From NCBI GenBank assembly GCA_029851415.1, contig CM056743.1:29028405-29092404 (forward strand): a stretch of 64,000 nt of DNA, read 5' to 3'. The notes beneath the pieces are model-generated. The model was not told the origin of the DNA, did no database searches, and saw nothing but the letters and a program-made list of their open reading frames with translations. The position numbers and the translations under genes were made by a program. This stretch comes from Eretmocerus hayati. Its lineage: Eukaryota; Arthropoda; Insecta; Hymenoptera; Aphelinidae. How positions within the stretch are numbered: position 1 is the stretch's first letter; each line of letters opens with the position of its first letter. This document shows positions 53,217-61,141 of this stretch, in pieces.

Positions 53217-54593
53217 TCTTGAGAAACACATGAGCGATTTTAGATTTTTTGGAACAAATATTCTCTACATGTTCTAACGCAACAAATGCAAGAAAAATGC
53301 ACCACACTGCGAGATCGTACATTTGAGATCTTGAGATCCTTTTCAAGATCTCAAATTAGGCAACTAAGGCAATGCAAGTTAGACAATGGGGGTAAACTAG
53401 GTACATTTTCTTTAGTGATTTTTGCATAATCATTGTAAGAAGTACTTTCTTAACATAAATCAGCTAACACAAACGGATTTTCAGCTATTGTAGCTGATTT
53501 TCAAGTGAAAATTCGTCTACGTTAGCTGCAAATCAACTACAAAAACTGATTCATGTTGAGAGAGTAGAATGAGAGTTATTGAGTTAAGCGATCATTCGCT
53601 CATCAAAGAGAGTATTTTATAAGAACAAGTTAAAAAATTAGACTGCACTTTTTCACTCACATCCATAGAGGAGCCAAGTCGGAGAATTAAAATATAAACA
53701 TTAGATGGTCAACAAAAATTGATTAAATTCTTTAAATTTTGATACGTGGCTAATAATCTTTCATTGGGTCAATCGGAACAGTCTAGTTTTTTAAATTGCA
53801 AGTTTATCCCTTTACCGTATTCGAAACCAAGTTTTGAATTCCTTGCAGATCATGAGGTAAGATGGCTATACTTGATAAATGAAGGAATACAACCGTAAAG
53901 ATTTCTTATGTCAACCTCTCTAATGTACAGATATGACCAAATTCAAATATAAATTATTTATTCACATTTTATCGAATATAGTTGACATTTTAATCTATAA
54001 TAAAAAGAATATGCCTTCTATCACAGACTTCGACATCAAAGTAAACTGATATCTAATATCTATGGATTCATTTTGCACCTGAAAAATCACTCACAATTCG
54101 ACGGATCAACTGTAAATAAACAACGCAATACCATTACCGAATTGTACACATCAACTCTCAGAGACGCTATAAACTAATAATCCAAATCGCAAATCGCCCA
54201 GAGCTATAATCGGATAAGATTAACCTTGTCTATATCATCCAAATACTATTACAAATTTGAATACATTTCAAAATGTACATGTCATATATTCAAAGAATGT
54301 GTGAAAGATACCTGAAAATAGAAAGGGCAATCAATATAATCAGAGAAAAGTCAAAGTTTAGAAGCTTGAACGAGGAGGGAGAACCGTCACGCGTATAAAG
54401 GGCGATGATCTTGGTGTGTATATGTGTGGGGTGGCCAATCGTCCGTATAATCGAGAGGGTGTTAGCCGAGTTTTCGTATTCGCATATAGTTCCAGTCGTA
54501 TCCATGCACTACAATGTGTTAGACTTTCCTAAATGATTATACGACCGCAGATATGAAAGCTAATTTATTACGGTTTGATAATAATAGTAGTAT
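53217..54593. other. Non-coding DNA and last skew island
   Basis: A+T-rich to about 54100, then a small island (54150-54500) with a C-rich left and G-rich right side. The Polinton appears to begin shortly after this, but its exact left end and 6-bp duplication cannot be fixed without the other end. Confidence 0.4.
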
Positions 54594-54637
54594 AGCTAAG
54601 TGCGTACGAGTGCAGTTGCACTCGTACGCACTTAGCT
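54594..54637. repeat. Perfect 44-bp palindrome (21-bp arms, 2-bp spacer)
   Basis: The arms begin AGCTAAGTGCG and the spacer is GT at 54615-54616. All 21 positions pair. It could form a cruciform and lies at the likely left edge of the Polinton. Confidence 0.9.
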
Positions 54638-54805
54638 CCGAATGCAACTGCACTCGTATGCACTTGGGCTTTCGAATGCATCAAAAGTCCCACATCGTTC
54701 AAATGCAAGTGCATTCGAACTCCCTGGGCCTTCTAATGCAACGCATTTACTACTATAAATCTCGCTTCTAATGCATTTGAGTTATTCAAAGTTCTGATGC
54801 ACTAG
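54605..54805. promoter_or_regulatory. Array of TGCA-NN-TGCA dyads, candidate element terminus or origin
   Basis: Short dyads of the type (A)RTGCA-NN-TGCAYT occur with centres at about 54615.5, 54647.5 and 54708.5, plus a degraded one at about 54741.5. Spacings are 32, 61 and 33 bp. Further single TGCA units lie at 54677, 54772 and 54798, and GGGCCTTCTAATGCA is mirrored by TGCACTAGAAGCCC. The layout resembles protein-binding arrays in transposon ends or replication origins. This role is inference. Confidence 0.45.
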
Positions 54806-54820
54806 AAGCCCGAGGTCTCA

Positions 54821-55009
54821 TTAGTCCGTATACCACGTGCTCCTTCCTTTATCACATTTTTTCATTTTGTCGTACTTATAGTTGGGATGTGACTTAGAAT
54901 CCTGGGTGGATGTTTTCTCAGACTTCTCTTTCCACGGTCCTTTTTTCTTTTGCTCCTCATCCAGGAGAAGACTCCGCTCTTGAGAGCTGTTGCTGCTTCC
55001 GTTTCCCAT
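54821..55009 (-). CDS. Small predicted N-myristoylated protein 1
   Basis: A 62-residue hydrophilic protein that begins MGNGSS, which fits the N-myristoylation rule (Gly2, Ser at 6). It has a dileucine-type patch (SLLLDEEQ, about residues 13-20) and is otherwise Lys/Ser/Asp-rich, with no membrane segment. The start is supported by a promoter: a TATAAATT box (T at 55049) and TCATTC initiator (A at 55017) give an 8-nt leader. The next gene upstream (55053-55223) has the same promoter and the same bases from initiator to start (TCATTCCATCATGGG), so the two are probably duplicates at their 5' ends. The protein would be expected at the inner face of membranes. Its job is unknown. Confidence 0.65.
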   Translation of the reverse strand: MGNGSSNSSQERSLLLDEEQKKKGPWKEKSEKTSTQDSKSHPNYKYDKMKKCDKGRSTWYTD

Positions 55010-55013
55010 GATG

Positions 55014-55049
55014 GAATGAAAGAAGACAGCAATGTATCATCAATTTATA
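55014..55049 (-). promoter_or_regulatory. TATA-initiator core promoter of small gene 1
   Basis: TATAAATT starts at 55049 and the TCATTC initiator has its A at 55017, a distance of 32. The TATA box lies 4 nt past the stop of the upstream gene. Confidence 0.7.
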
Positions 55050-55052
55050 GTT

Positions 55053-55223
55053 TTAATCGCAAACATCATATTCCTCGCCATTCTCGCCATATTGACGACA
55101 GTAAGGGTGTCTCGGCCGGGGTATGGCGGGTGCTTCGAAAGGGTTGGTGTACTTTCGAAGTCGTTTTTCCAACTCATCTTTTGAGAGCTTACGCTCCTTG
55201 ACCTTACTCAAGCCACACCCCAT
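55053..55223 (-). CDS. Small predicted N-myristoylated and palmitoylated protein 2
   Basis: A 56-residue frame that starts MGCGLS: Gly2 and Ser6 fit myristoylation, and Cys3 is a typical palmitoylation partner site. A Lys/Glu/Arg-rich helix-like stretch (residues 7-24, KVKERKLSKDELEKRLRK) follows, then a Pro-rich part and a Cys/Tyr-containing acidic tail. The start is fixed by a TATAAATA box (T at 55263) and TCATTC initiator (A at 55231), giving an 8-nt leader. The frame is short and easily missed, but its N-terminal signal and promoter match gene 1. I do not recognise a family. Confidence 0.65.
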   Translation of the reverse strand: MGCGLSKVKERKLSKDELEKRLRKYTNPFEAPAIPRPRHPYCRQYGENGEEYDVCD

Positions 55224-55227
55224 GATG

Positions 55228-55263
55228 GAATGAAGAGAATATTCAGCTTACTCGCTATTTATA
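55228..55263 (-). promoter_or_regulatory. TATA-initiator core promoter of small gene 2
   Basis: TATAAATA begins at 55263 and the TCATTC initiator A is at 55231 (32 apart). The TATA box lies inside the last codons of the upstream gene (the Asp-Ile-Asn-Ser codons). Confidence 0.7.
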
Positions 55264-55772
55264 TCCTCCCACTCCATCTCCTCCACCCAATCTTGAGAAT
55301 GATCCCTGATGAATTGCTTGATGAGTTCAACGTTGTGAAGTGCACAAACTGCTTTTCGAGCTTTAGGATGATGCGTGCAGACTGTGACATGTTTCTGATT
55401 GTACAGAGCATCTAATGATAGATATCCAGACTCCGTGATGTCACGCACTTTGAAACCAAAGCGCTCCAACCATTCTTTATTGATTGAACCTTTGACAATG
55501 ATGGACTCGGCGTCTTGTAAAAGCTCTCGGAGAACGTGACCTACTTGAGTATAAGGGACGTCTCCAGAATGCCAAGGAATGCCATGATAGTTTCTCTCAA
55601 GCCACGAATTTTGTCTTATATATTTCTGAGACAATCTTTTCAGAGGAAAAGGCTCTTTGAAGAGGAAGACAAGAGCCTCGGAATCGGTTCTGAGAGGAGC
55701 TATCGCGAGCTCTTTCAAAACAAAATCATTGACAGGCTGTTTGAAGCCTTGCATGTCTACGACGAACGCCAT
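55248..55772 (-). CDS. Polinton-associated insect family protein, possible DEDD-nuclease fold
   Basis: A 174-residue protein beginning MAFVVDMQGF. I recognise the type (a D-x-QGF start, KEL/KEA near residue 20, NYHGI-W near 61-67 and a CTHH block at 132-135) as a family repeatedly seen in insect genomes and in Polinton-like elements. The early Asp6 and Glu21 look like the first acidic residues of an RNase H-like or DEDD 3'-5' exonuclease fold, but the later acidic residues are not obvious, so nuclease activity is only a guess. His/Cys pairs (C132, H134, H135, C143, H146) might bind metal. A TCAGTA initiator lies 13 nt upstream (A at 55785), but no TATA box precedes it. The sequence upstream is the rearranged start of the polymerase region. 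Confidence 0.6.
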   Translation of the reverse strand: MAFVVDMQGFKQPVNDFVLKELAIAPLRTDSEALVFLFKEPFPLKRLSQKYIRQNSWLERNYHGIPWHSGDVPYTQVGHVLRELLQDAESIIVKGSINKEWLERFGFKVRDITESGYLSLDALYNQKHVTVCTHHPKARKAVCALHNVELIKQFIRDHSQDWVEEMEWEDINSE

Positions 55773-55795
55773 CTCAAGATATACTGAGCAGTAAG

Positions 55796-57505
55796 TTGCT
55801 CCACTTAATAATTGAGGTGAGCGTATTCACAATCGGAATCATGATCGAATACACCGATACCTCTAGTATTATGGAAGCCTCTATATTTCAAAGTTTGAAC
55901 TTTGTAATGTTTAGGACAGCGTGTATCGTGAGACTCGAACCTTTTATCACGGTCACTCTCATTGGATATTCCAAAGCGTATGTGACAGATGTCATTGTCA
56001 AGGATGATCTTCAAAAGATCTGCAACTCTAATATCGTAATAGACTTTCTCATCCCAGAAGTCACAATCAAGACGGTGCGGATAGGGGCATTTCGGATCAA
56101 CACAGACCTTAGAGCTCTAAAACAAGCTCGTGAGCATGGTCTAAAAGTGACAAAAATTCATCGAGCTCTTAAATTCACACAGAGTCCATGGTTGGAGCCA
56201 TATGTGGCTTATAATACGCAGAAAAGAGCTGCTGCAAATAATCCCTTCGAGAGGGCGCTGTTTAAATTGATGGTCAATGCCGTGTACGGTAAAACGATGG
56301 AGAATGAACGCAAGAGAACAACGGTGAAACTTGTAAACAAGTGGTCTGGACGATATGGTGCAGAAGCGCACATAGCTAGTCCAGATTTCCATAGTGTTTC
56401 AGTAATCGATGATGACTTAGCAGTAATTCAGAAGCTCCGCACGGAGGTTACGATAAGTAAGCCCGTATACGTCGGGTTGAGTGTGCTTGACATATCAAAG
56501 ACTCACATGTACGACTTTCATTACTCAAAAATGAAGGAGTGGGCTGGTGCGCACTGTAAGCTTTTATATTCAGATACTGATAGCCTGATCTACTATATAG
56601 AGGGCGCTAATATCTACGAAATCATGAAAGAGCACTCTGAGTGGTTCGATACTTCTGACTATGAAGAATTAAATCCATTTGGATTGGAGCGGAAGAACAA
56701 AAAGATCGTGGGTTTGTTCAAAGATGAGTGTAATGGCTGGATAATGACAGAATTCATCGGACTCCGCAGTAAGATGTACTGCATCCTTATTCAGAATCAA
56801 CCACCTGTGCTAAAAGCGAAAGGAGTCAAAACGGGAGTCGTGAAGAGGACTTTAACATTCGAAGATTATAGAGACTGCTTGTTCAATGAAAATGTTGTGA
56901 CATGCGCTCAAAATACCATTCGTTCGAGACTTCATACTGTCAGAACTGAGCGACAAACGAAAGTTGGGCTGAGTCCTTATGATAACAAACGTTATTTAAT
57001 TCAGGGTGAGACCGACACTTTACCTTGGGGTCACAAGAACATCCCAATCGAAATTGAGACAGGAAGAGTGGGAGAACCTCCTAATATAGAAGCGTCATTA
57101 AAAGCAGAGCTCACTTCAGCTGCCACCGAGTCAGAGAGAAGACCTCTAGAAGAGCCTCTCCAGGTCGACCTTGTCCTAGACGAAGACCTCCAGGTAGAAT
57201 TCCAAAGCGATTTCATAGTTGGAGTGGGGGAACCTCAACTTAACCAAGCCAGTCAGAAGATTGAGTTCAGTCATCCAGCAAACGAGCTGCAGAGCACATC
57301 GCCTATTCAAGGTACTCCAGAATTACTCAACAACGATATTCTGAGTCTTTTCGACGAAGATATTCTAAATCTCTTCTTGGACGAAAGTCTCGAGAGAGAA
57401 TTTGAAAGTGACTTCGAGACTGTTGAGATTCGTCGTCCTGAACACATTCGCCCTCACGAGCCCTCCGAGAGCGGAGCACCCCCAAATAAGAAAGTTCGTC
57501 ACTGA
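55796..57505 (+). pseudogene. polB: Protein-primed family-B DNA polymerase, N-terminally truncated
   Basis: Polymerase similarity begins only near residue 99-100 of this frame (about 56,090). It includes motif B (K157, then N161-A-V-Y-G165), motif C YSDTDS (258-263, catalytic Asp260 and Asp262), and the C-terminal SPYDNKRY and TDTLPWGH blocks typical of Polinton polymerases. The exonuclease domain and motif A, with its catalytic Asp, are absent, and the frame starts at a TTG, so the gene is broken and could not give an active enzyme. The first about 98 residues do not look like polymerase and may be junction DNA; a minus-strand frame (55805-56014) is also open there. Residues about 420-569 form an acidic tail with two copies of an LDE-x-L-x-x-EF-x-SDF motif (461-473, 528-540) and a basic end. 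Confidence 0.85.
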
Positions 57506-57513
57506 ATCACCAT

Positions 57514-57592
57514 GTAAGTATTAAACACGTCTGATTGCGACGAATGACGCATACTCTTTTCTATAGGATGAACTCTATTTTTCTGCTCCCAG
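57514..57592 (+). other. Candidate 5' leader intron
   Basis: GTAAGT donor at 57514 and a TTTTTCTGCTCCCAG acceptor ending at 57592, 3 nt before the ATG of the next gene. An alternative acceptor ends at 57566. Splicing here is inferred from the sites alone. Confidence 0.35.
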
Positions 57593-57595
57593 AAC

Positions 57596-57904
57596 ATGGA
57601 CATCGATTCCTTGAACAATATCGCTTCCGAAAATGGGTTTCTACCCAAAAAGACATGGAAGGAATTGAAACTAAATCAGAGCTATACGATAACTGAAATA
57701 AGGAAAATTAAAACAAAAAAATTCGGTAAGCAAATGGTCTTCCACATCGACGATGTCACAGAGCGATTCCAAATCTTCGCACCTTCAAGAATTTCGAAAG
57801 CTCTCTACGACGATGAAGAAATGTTCGACTATCTGGACGCTAAAGCGAACAAACTCCAATTATCTATTCTGAATTTAGGTGATGGTAAATTTAAGTTTGT
57901 ATAA
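57596..57904 (+). CDS. Small Polinton protein, possible OB-fold/DNA-binding
   Basis: A complete 102-residue protein starting MDIDSLN. It has alternating hydrophobic strands (KELKLNQSYTITEIRKIKTKKFG, KQMVFHIDD, and the end LQLSILNLGDGKFKFV). Polinton elements in insects often carry a small protein of this kind next to the polymerase. The pattern of short strands with basic residues would suit a single-strand DNA-binding OB fold, but this is inference and no signature motif is present. It follows the polymerase in the same direction by about 90 nt and has an AATAAA signal 25-30 nt after its stop (about 57932). Confidence 0.65.
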   Translation: MDIDSLNNIASENGFLPKKTWKELKLNQSYTITEIRKIKTKKFGKQMVFHIDDVTERFQIFAPSRISKALYDDEEMFDYLDAKANKLQLSILNLGDGKFKFV

Positions 57905-57974
57905 GTACTTGTGAATATGTAAATAGAATTAAATAAATGAGAGAGAGAAAGCTTTTGAGGAAGAGAAACCGATC

Positions 57975-58012
57975 AACTCTGTAATCCGATTCACGAATCG
58001 AGTTTCAGAGTT
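57975..58012. terminator. Nested hairpin between convergent genes
   Basis: AACTCTG (57975-57981) pairs with CAGAGTT (58006-58012), and inside it CGATTC (57987-57992) pairs with GAATCG (57995-58000). It lies between the plus-strand small gene and the minus-strand integrase. It may mark transcript ends, but that role is inferred. Confidence 0.35.
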
Positions 58013-58088
58013 GCTCTGCTGGTTGTTCTCTACTGGTAGGGGGCGCAGGAGGGGGCCCTCTCCCTTTCTCAATAAAAAGAAATTTAAC

Positions 58089-59066
58089 TCATAGTTGATC
58101 TTTATTTATCCAACTGTTATGACTGCTATCAAAACCTAACCATTTAACGTACATCTGATTGCCACGTTTTTTGATAACTTTTTCAACCAAATATACATCC
58201 GGATACTTGACTTTTGAAAGTTCCTCTTCGTAAAAACATCCAGATACAGGCTCATTCTGATAGTCCTTCAAATGATACGTCACTGGTTTACTCTTACGTA
58301 TTTTATCGATTGTAAAGATTTCTGTTGACCAATTTGGCCAGTAAGCTTTGTCAAACACGCCTTTGATTCTGCTGACTCTAACCTTATCATTCACTTTGAA
58401 CTTCGGTTTCTTCACAACTCGATTATCTGCTGGAAAGCATCTGAGAACTTGGGCTTCATTTCCGGCATTGACATCTTTCGGTTTCATTTTTATGGTGCGA
58501 TGTTTTGTATCATTATACTTCTCAAGCAGATCGGGTAAAAACTGCAACCATTTATGATTACCTTGTAAACTGAATTGAGCCCACATTTTATTTTTCAATG
58601 TGCGATTGAGACGTTCACAAATGGATGCCTTCATCTCACTATACGTAGAGTAGAGATTGATATTATACTTCTTCATCAGACTCTGAAAAGTCTTATTGTA
58701 GAATTCTTTACCCCTATCAGTGTGTAAATTTTTGGGAACTCTACCCTGCTCAAGAATCGATTCCATCGCAGCTGTGACATCTTTTCCGTCTTTAGATTTA
58801 ACTGGAACTCCCCAAGCATACTTGGAAAATACATCAATAACAGTCAATAAGTATCGGAAACCTTTATTTTCTTTCGAATAAGGTTGCATCTCGACGAGAT
58901 CAGCTTGCCAGCTCTCATCCAATCCACGAATATCAAATTTTCTTCGCGGATAATAACGTCGAGCGGGCTTATGCAGCTCTTCGACGACTACGCGCTTTTG
59001 ATTCATCTCTTTTGCGTTTATCAGTTTTTGATCCCAACGCGCGCTCCAACTCGTGTAATTTCGCAT
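58089..59066 (-). CDS. int: Polinton rve integrase with C-terminal chromodomain
   Basis: A 325-residue DDE-type recombinase that inserts the element. The rve core begins after a basic segment (LHKPARRYYPRRK). The catalytic triad can be read as D56 (WQADLVEM), D117 (HTDRGKEF) and E151 (CERLNRTLK), with VIDVFSKYAW between the first two. A YNDTKHRTIKMKP block and a KFKVNDKVRVSR SH3-like strand region follow. The last about 35 residues form a chromodomain (YLVEKVIKKRG, YVKWLGF, NSW), as in chromovirus-type integrases, and may guide insertion to modified histones. The N-terminal zinc-binding part looks short. The start overlaps the end of the fibre gene by 98 nt in another frame, and no separate promoter was found, so it may share the upstream transcript. 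All key residues are intact. Confidence 0.93.
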   Translation of the reverse strand: MRNYTSWSARWDQKLINAKEMNQKRVVVEELHKPARRYYPRRKFDIRGLDESWQADLVEMQPYSKENKGFRYLLTVIDVFSKYAWGVPVKSKDGKDVTAAMESILEQGRVPKNLHTDRGKEFYNKTFQSLMKKYNINLYSTYSEMKASICERLNRTLKNKMWAQFSLQGNHKWLQFLPDLLEKYNDTKHRTIKMKPKDVNAGNEAQVLRCFPADNRVVKKPKFKVNDKVRVSRIKGVFDKAYWPNWSTEIFTIDKIRKSKPVTYHLKDYQNEPVSGCFYEEELSKVKYPDVYLVEKVIKKRGNQMYVKWLGFDSSHNSWINKDQL

Positions 59067-59430
59067 TCAATGTTAAAATTTGCTGGTCGATCTCGTCTCT
59101 GTGTGCTTCAACGAGCTCTGTCACGTACTTTGTATCTTTTTTGAATGTATCCTCGTCTGCTGCGAGGATAACGTTTACGTCGTCTATATCACTCCTTAGT
59201 TTTGACGTAATTTCACGTATACTTTGAATTTCTGGCTGGAAATAATCCTTGAGAGTTTGATAATTAACTGCGTCACTAGGATCTATCGGTCCCGCAAGGT
59301 TACAAAGTCTCTTGCCTTCTGCATCGAATTGACCATCGTCCGTGAATTTATACCCAATACCTGGAGGACCACGAATCCCCTCCTCGACTCTCTTTCGTTT
59401 CAAGGCACGTCCGAACACATCGACGCTCAT
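58969..59430 (-). CDS. Fibre-like virion protein with coiled coil
   Basis: A 153-residue protein that starts MSVDVFGR, a start I recognise from insect Polinton proteins. It has a short collagen-like GPPGIG stretch (residues 21-26). CNLAGPIDPSDAVNYQTLKDY (about 43-63) resembles the shaft or anchor repeats of phage tail fibres (NL-x-P-DAVN-Y type). A heptad-rich, likely trimeric coiled coil runs over about 65-135, and the tail is Arg/Lys-rich. A host-attachment spike anchored to the capsid is a reasonable inference, but there is no clear head domain, so it may be only an anchor. The promoter is TATATATT (T at 59471) plus TCAGTA (A at 59439), giving a 9-nt leader. Confidence 0.65.
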   Translation of the reverse strand: MSVDVFGRALKRKRVEEGIRGPPGIGYKFTDDGQFDAEGKRLCNLAGPIDPSDAVNYQTLKDYFQPEIQSIREITSKLRSDIDDVNVILAADEDTFKKDTKYVTELVEAHRDEIDQQILTLNAKLHELERALGSKTDKRKRDESKARSRRRAA

Positions 59431-59435
59431 TTTGA

Positions 59436-59471
59436 TACTGATGCGGATGATTGGAATCAGTTCAATATATA
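59436..59471 (-). promoter_or_regulatory. TATA-initiator core promoter of fibre-like gene
   Basis: TATATATT at 59471 and initiator A at 59439, 32 apart. The TATA box lies just past the stop codon (59457-59459) of no downstream gene but within the end of the preceding DUF8207-like gene. Confidence 0.65.
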
Positions 59472-60371
59472 GCCAGCTTCTCTCAATTCATCGATGATTG
59501 AATGAATCTCATTATCATGATTTCGATTACCCGCGGTCCTCTCTGCTATGAGTAATCGGAGGCGATCGACGAGTTCGTTGGGATCATCCCAATAAACATA
59601 ATCCATCCCTGAGTTAATTCGAGCCACTTTGTACCGCGGTAGTATCCCGGAGCCATATACTCCGACAGAAATTTCGTCCCCTTCCGCAAACAGAGGCTTT
59701 ATAATTTCATTAAATTTTTTGCTCGTTGCGGATGCTCGGAGAGTCTCCCGGGGATCGTGTTTCTTCCTATGAGCACTCGTAGTTTCCAAAATTTGACGAT
59801 ACAGAGATGTATCCTTTTCAGTAACAACCTCCATATTCGGTTGCCTCATCAATATCAGTTGTAGTAGTCCAGGCGTAGCTGGATATGAGACTTTATTAAC
59901 TTTGATGTCATTATCCTCAAAAAGAATTTCTGAGTTACCAAGCTTTAGTTTTCCATTCTGATTATATACTCCATATAATAAATCGTCCCCTTTTACCAAG
60001 ACTGAATTCTTTAGAGGACTTTTATAGTCACCCGTCTCTGGTGCGTCAAAGAATGATGTATCATGACCTGACTCATTAGGAGATAAGGTACTGTCAGAGT
60101 CTTCCGAGCTTTTCAGTTGAAAACTTTCCATGAGTTTGGGTCTCTTCCTAGCTTTGAGAGGAATATTCCGAGCAGTAGCTTTGGATGAAGACGTATCTCT
60201 GGTTTGAGTGACAATTTTCTCCAGTGGTTCAATTATTGGTTTGAAAGTCTCGCCCAAAGCTTTATCAACATTGTCTTTCTCATATTTCAGCAGATTATAC
60301 TTCTGTCTAACCGCATTCCTCGCTTTCACGAGTTGTTGCAATATGTTTTTCTCTTTTTCCAATTCAGCCAT
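59457..60371 (-). CDS. DUF8207-like Polinton protein
   Basis: A 304-residue protein. The N-terminal part (about 1-55) is a probable coiled coil (EKEKNILQQLVKARN). The middle is Ser/Thr-rich and probably flexible (about 60-110). The C-terminal two thirds include LLYGVYNQNGKLKLG and end with YVYWDDPNELVDRLRLLIAE, AGN and IHSIIDELREAGYI, which I recognise as the conserved end of proteins with the unnamed DUF8207 domain, common in insect and cnidarian repeats. The function is unknown. Its place between the fibre-like gene and the ATPase suggests a structural or assembly role. A TCAGTC initiator (A at 60400) lies 29 nt upstream of the ATG, with only a weak TATA-like box. Confidence 0.7.
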   Translation of the reverse strand: MAELEKEKNILQQLVKARNAVRQKYNLLKYEKDNVDKALGETFKPIIEPLEKIVTQTRDTSSSKATARNIPLKARKRPKLMESFQLKSSEDSDSTLSPNESGHDTSFFDAPETGDYKSPLKNSVLVKGDDLLYGVYNQNGKLKLGNSEILFEDNDIKVNKVSYPATPGLLQLILMRQPNMEVVTEKDTSLYRQILETTSAHRKKHDPRETLRASATSKKFNEIIKPLFAEGDEISVGVYGSGILPRYKVARINSGMDYVYWDDPNELVDRLRLLIAERTAGNRNHDNEIHSIIDELREAGYILN

Positions 60372-60396
60372 GTCGACTCAATGACGTCTCGTGGTA

Positions 60397-60433
60397 GACT
60401 GAATGCGAGTTTGTTCAGTGCGATATATTTGTA
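60397..60433 (-). promoter_or_regulatory. Initiator-led promoter of DUF8207-like gene
   Basis: TCAGTC initiator with A at 60400. The upstream TACAAATATA sequence (from 60433) is a weak TATA box at 33. Confidence 0.5.
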
Positions 60434-61116
60434 GCAAAACAATCGAAACCTTTCCTATAACGGCCATCATTGATTTCTCTATCTTTATCTATAACAAGGA
60501 ATCCATGAGAATCATTCCAACAAGCTGAACACAATTCTCGAAATGCCTGGAATGACATATCAGTATTGACATGATTGTCATATACATGTTTTTGATTTTT
60601 TTGATCTTGCTTAAATAACACTAATAAATTGACGTTATCTCTTACAAGAAGCTTAGGCACTTGAGCGTAGGATTGACAGAGATAGAAGCTATCTATTCCT
60701 TTATGTCTCCCCATGCAGAAGAAATTACGCAAATGATCTTGATTCTTGTCACAAGCAACATCATCAAAGATCATAATAGAATTTGACAGTGCCTTGTCGG
60801 GCGATACAACCTCTTCATTGTCACTGAAAGGAAAATAGTTTAACCCTTCGATCGGCTCCAAAACATCCTTCAAGAATTGATACTTTGGCTGATTGAGAGA
60901 TTTAGAATATAGATATACATTTTCATATTTCAAACCATTTGGATGTATCAAGAGAGCTAATAAGCTATTCGTCTTACCACAATTAGACGGACCGCAAAAG
61001 ATTGCTCTGATTGTGTCTGGGAGTAGATCACCGTGACGTTTAACCTTTTTCTCCTCTTTTACTATAGCATCAAAGTTTATCACCGGTAATTTTTTCGAGC
61101 TCTCTGAAAAATCCAT
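60415..61116 (-). CDS. FtsK/HerA-type genome-packaging ATPase
   Basis: A 233-residue ATPase of the Polinton/adenovirus-like packaging family. Walker A is GPSNCGKT (residues 42-49) and Walker B is IMIFDD (114-119). A Gln sensor sits in FYLCQSYAQVPKLLVRDN (144-161), followed by a conserved Asn/Arg pair. The C-terminal GFLVIDKDREINDGRYRKGF block is typical. It would pump the element's DNA into capsids. All catalytic motifs are present, so it looks intact. The gene shares an interlocked divergent promoter with the PLA2 gene on the opposite strand (TATATAA T at 61177, initiator A at 61145, 29-nt leader). Confidence 0.92.
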   Translation of the reverse strand: MDFSESSKKLPVINFDAIVKEEKKVKRHGDLLPDTIRAIFCGPSNCGKTNSLLALLIHPNGLKYENVYLYSKSLNQPKYQFLKDVLEPIEGLNYFPFSDNEEVVSPDKALSNSIMIFDDVACDKNQDHLRNFFCMGRHKGIDSFYLCQSYAQVPKLLVRDNVNLLVLFKQDQKNQKHVYDNHVNTDMSFQAFRELCSACWNDSHGFLVIDKDREINDGRYRKGFDCFATNISH

Positions 61117-61141
61117 CGTGACTGCTAGGAATCTACGATCA

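Noticed and set aside
55805..56014. 69-codon minus-strand frame with Cys/His residues
   Set aside because: It has no ATG or promoter. It may be a cut piece of the neighbouring minus-strand gene but cannot be supported as a gene.
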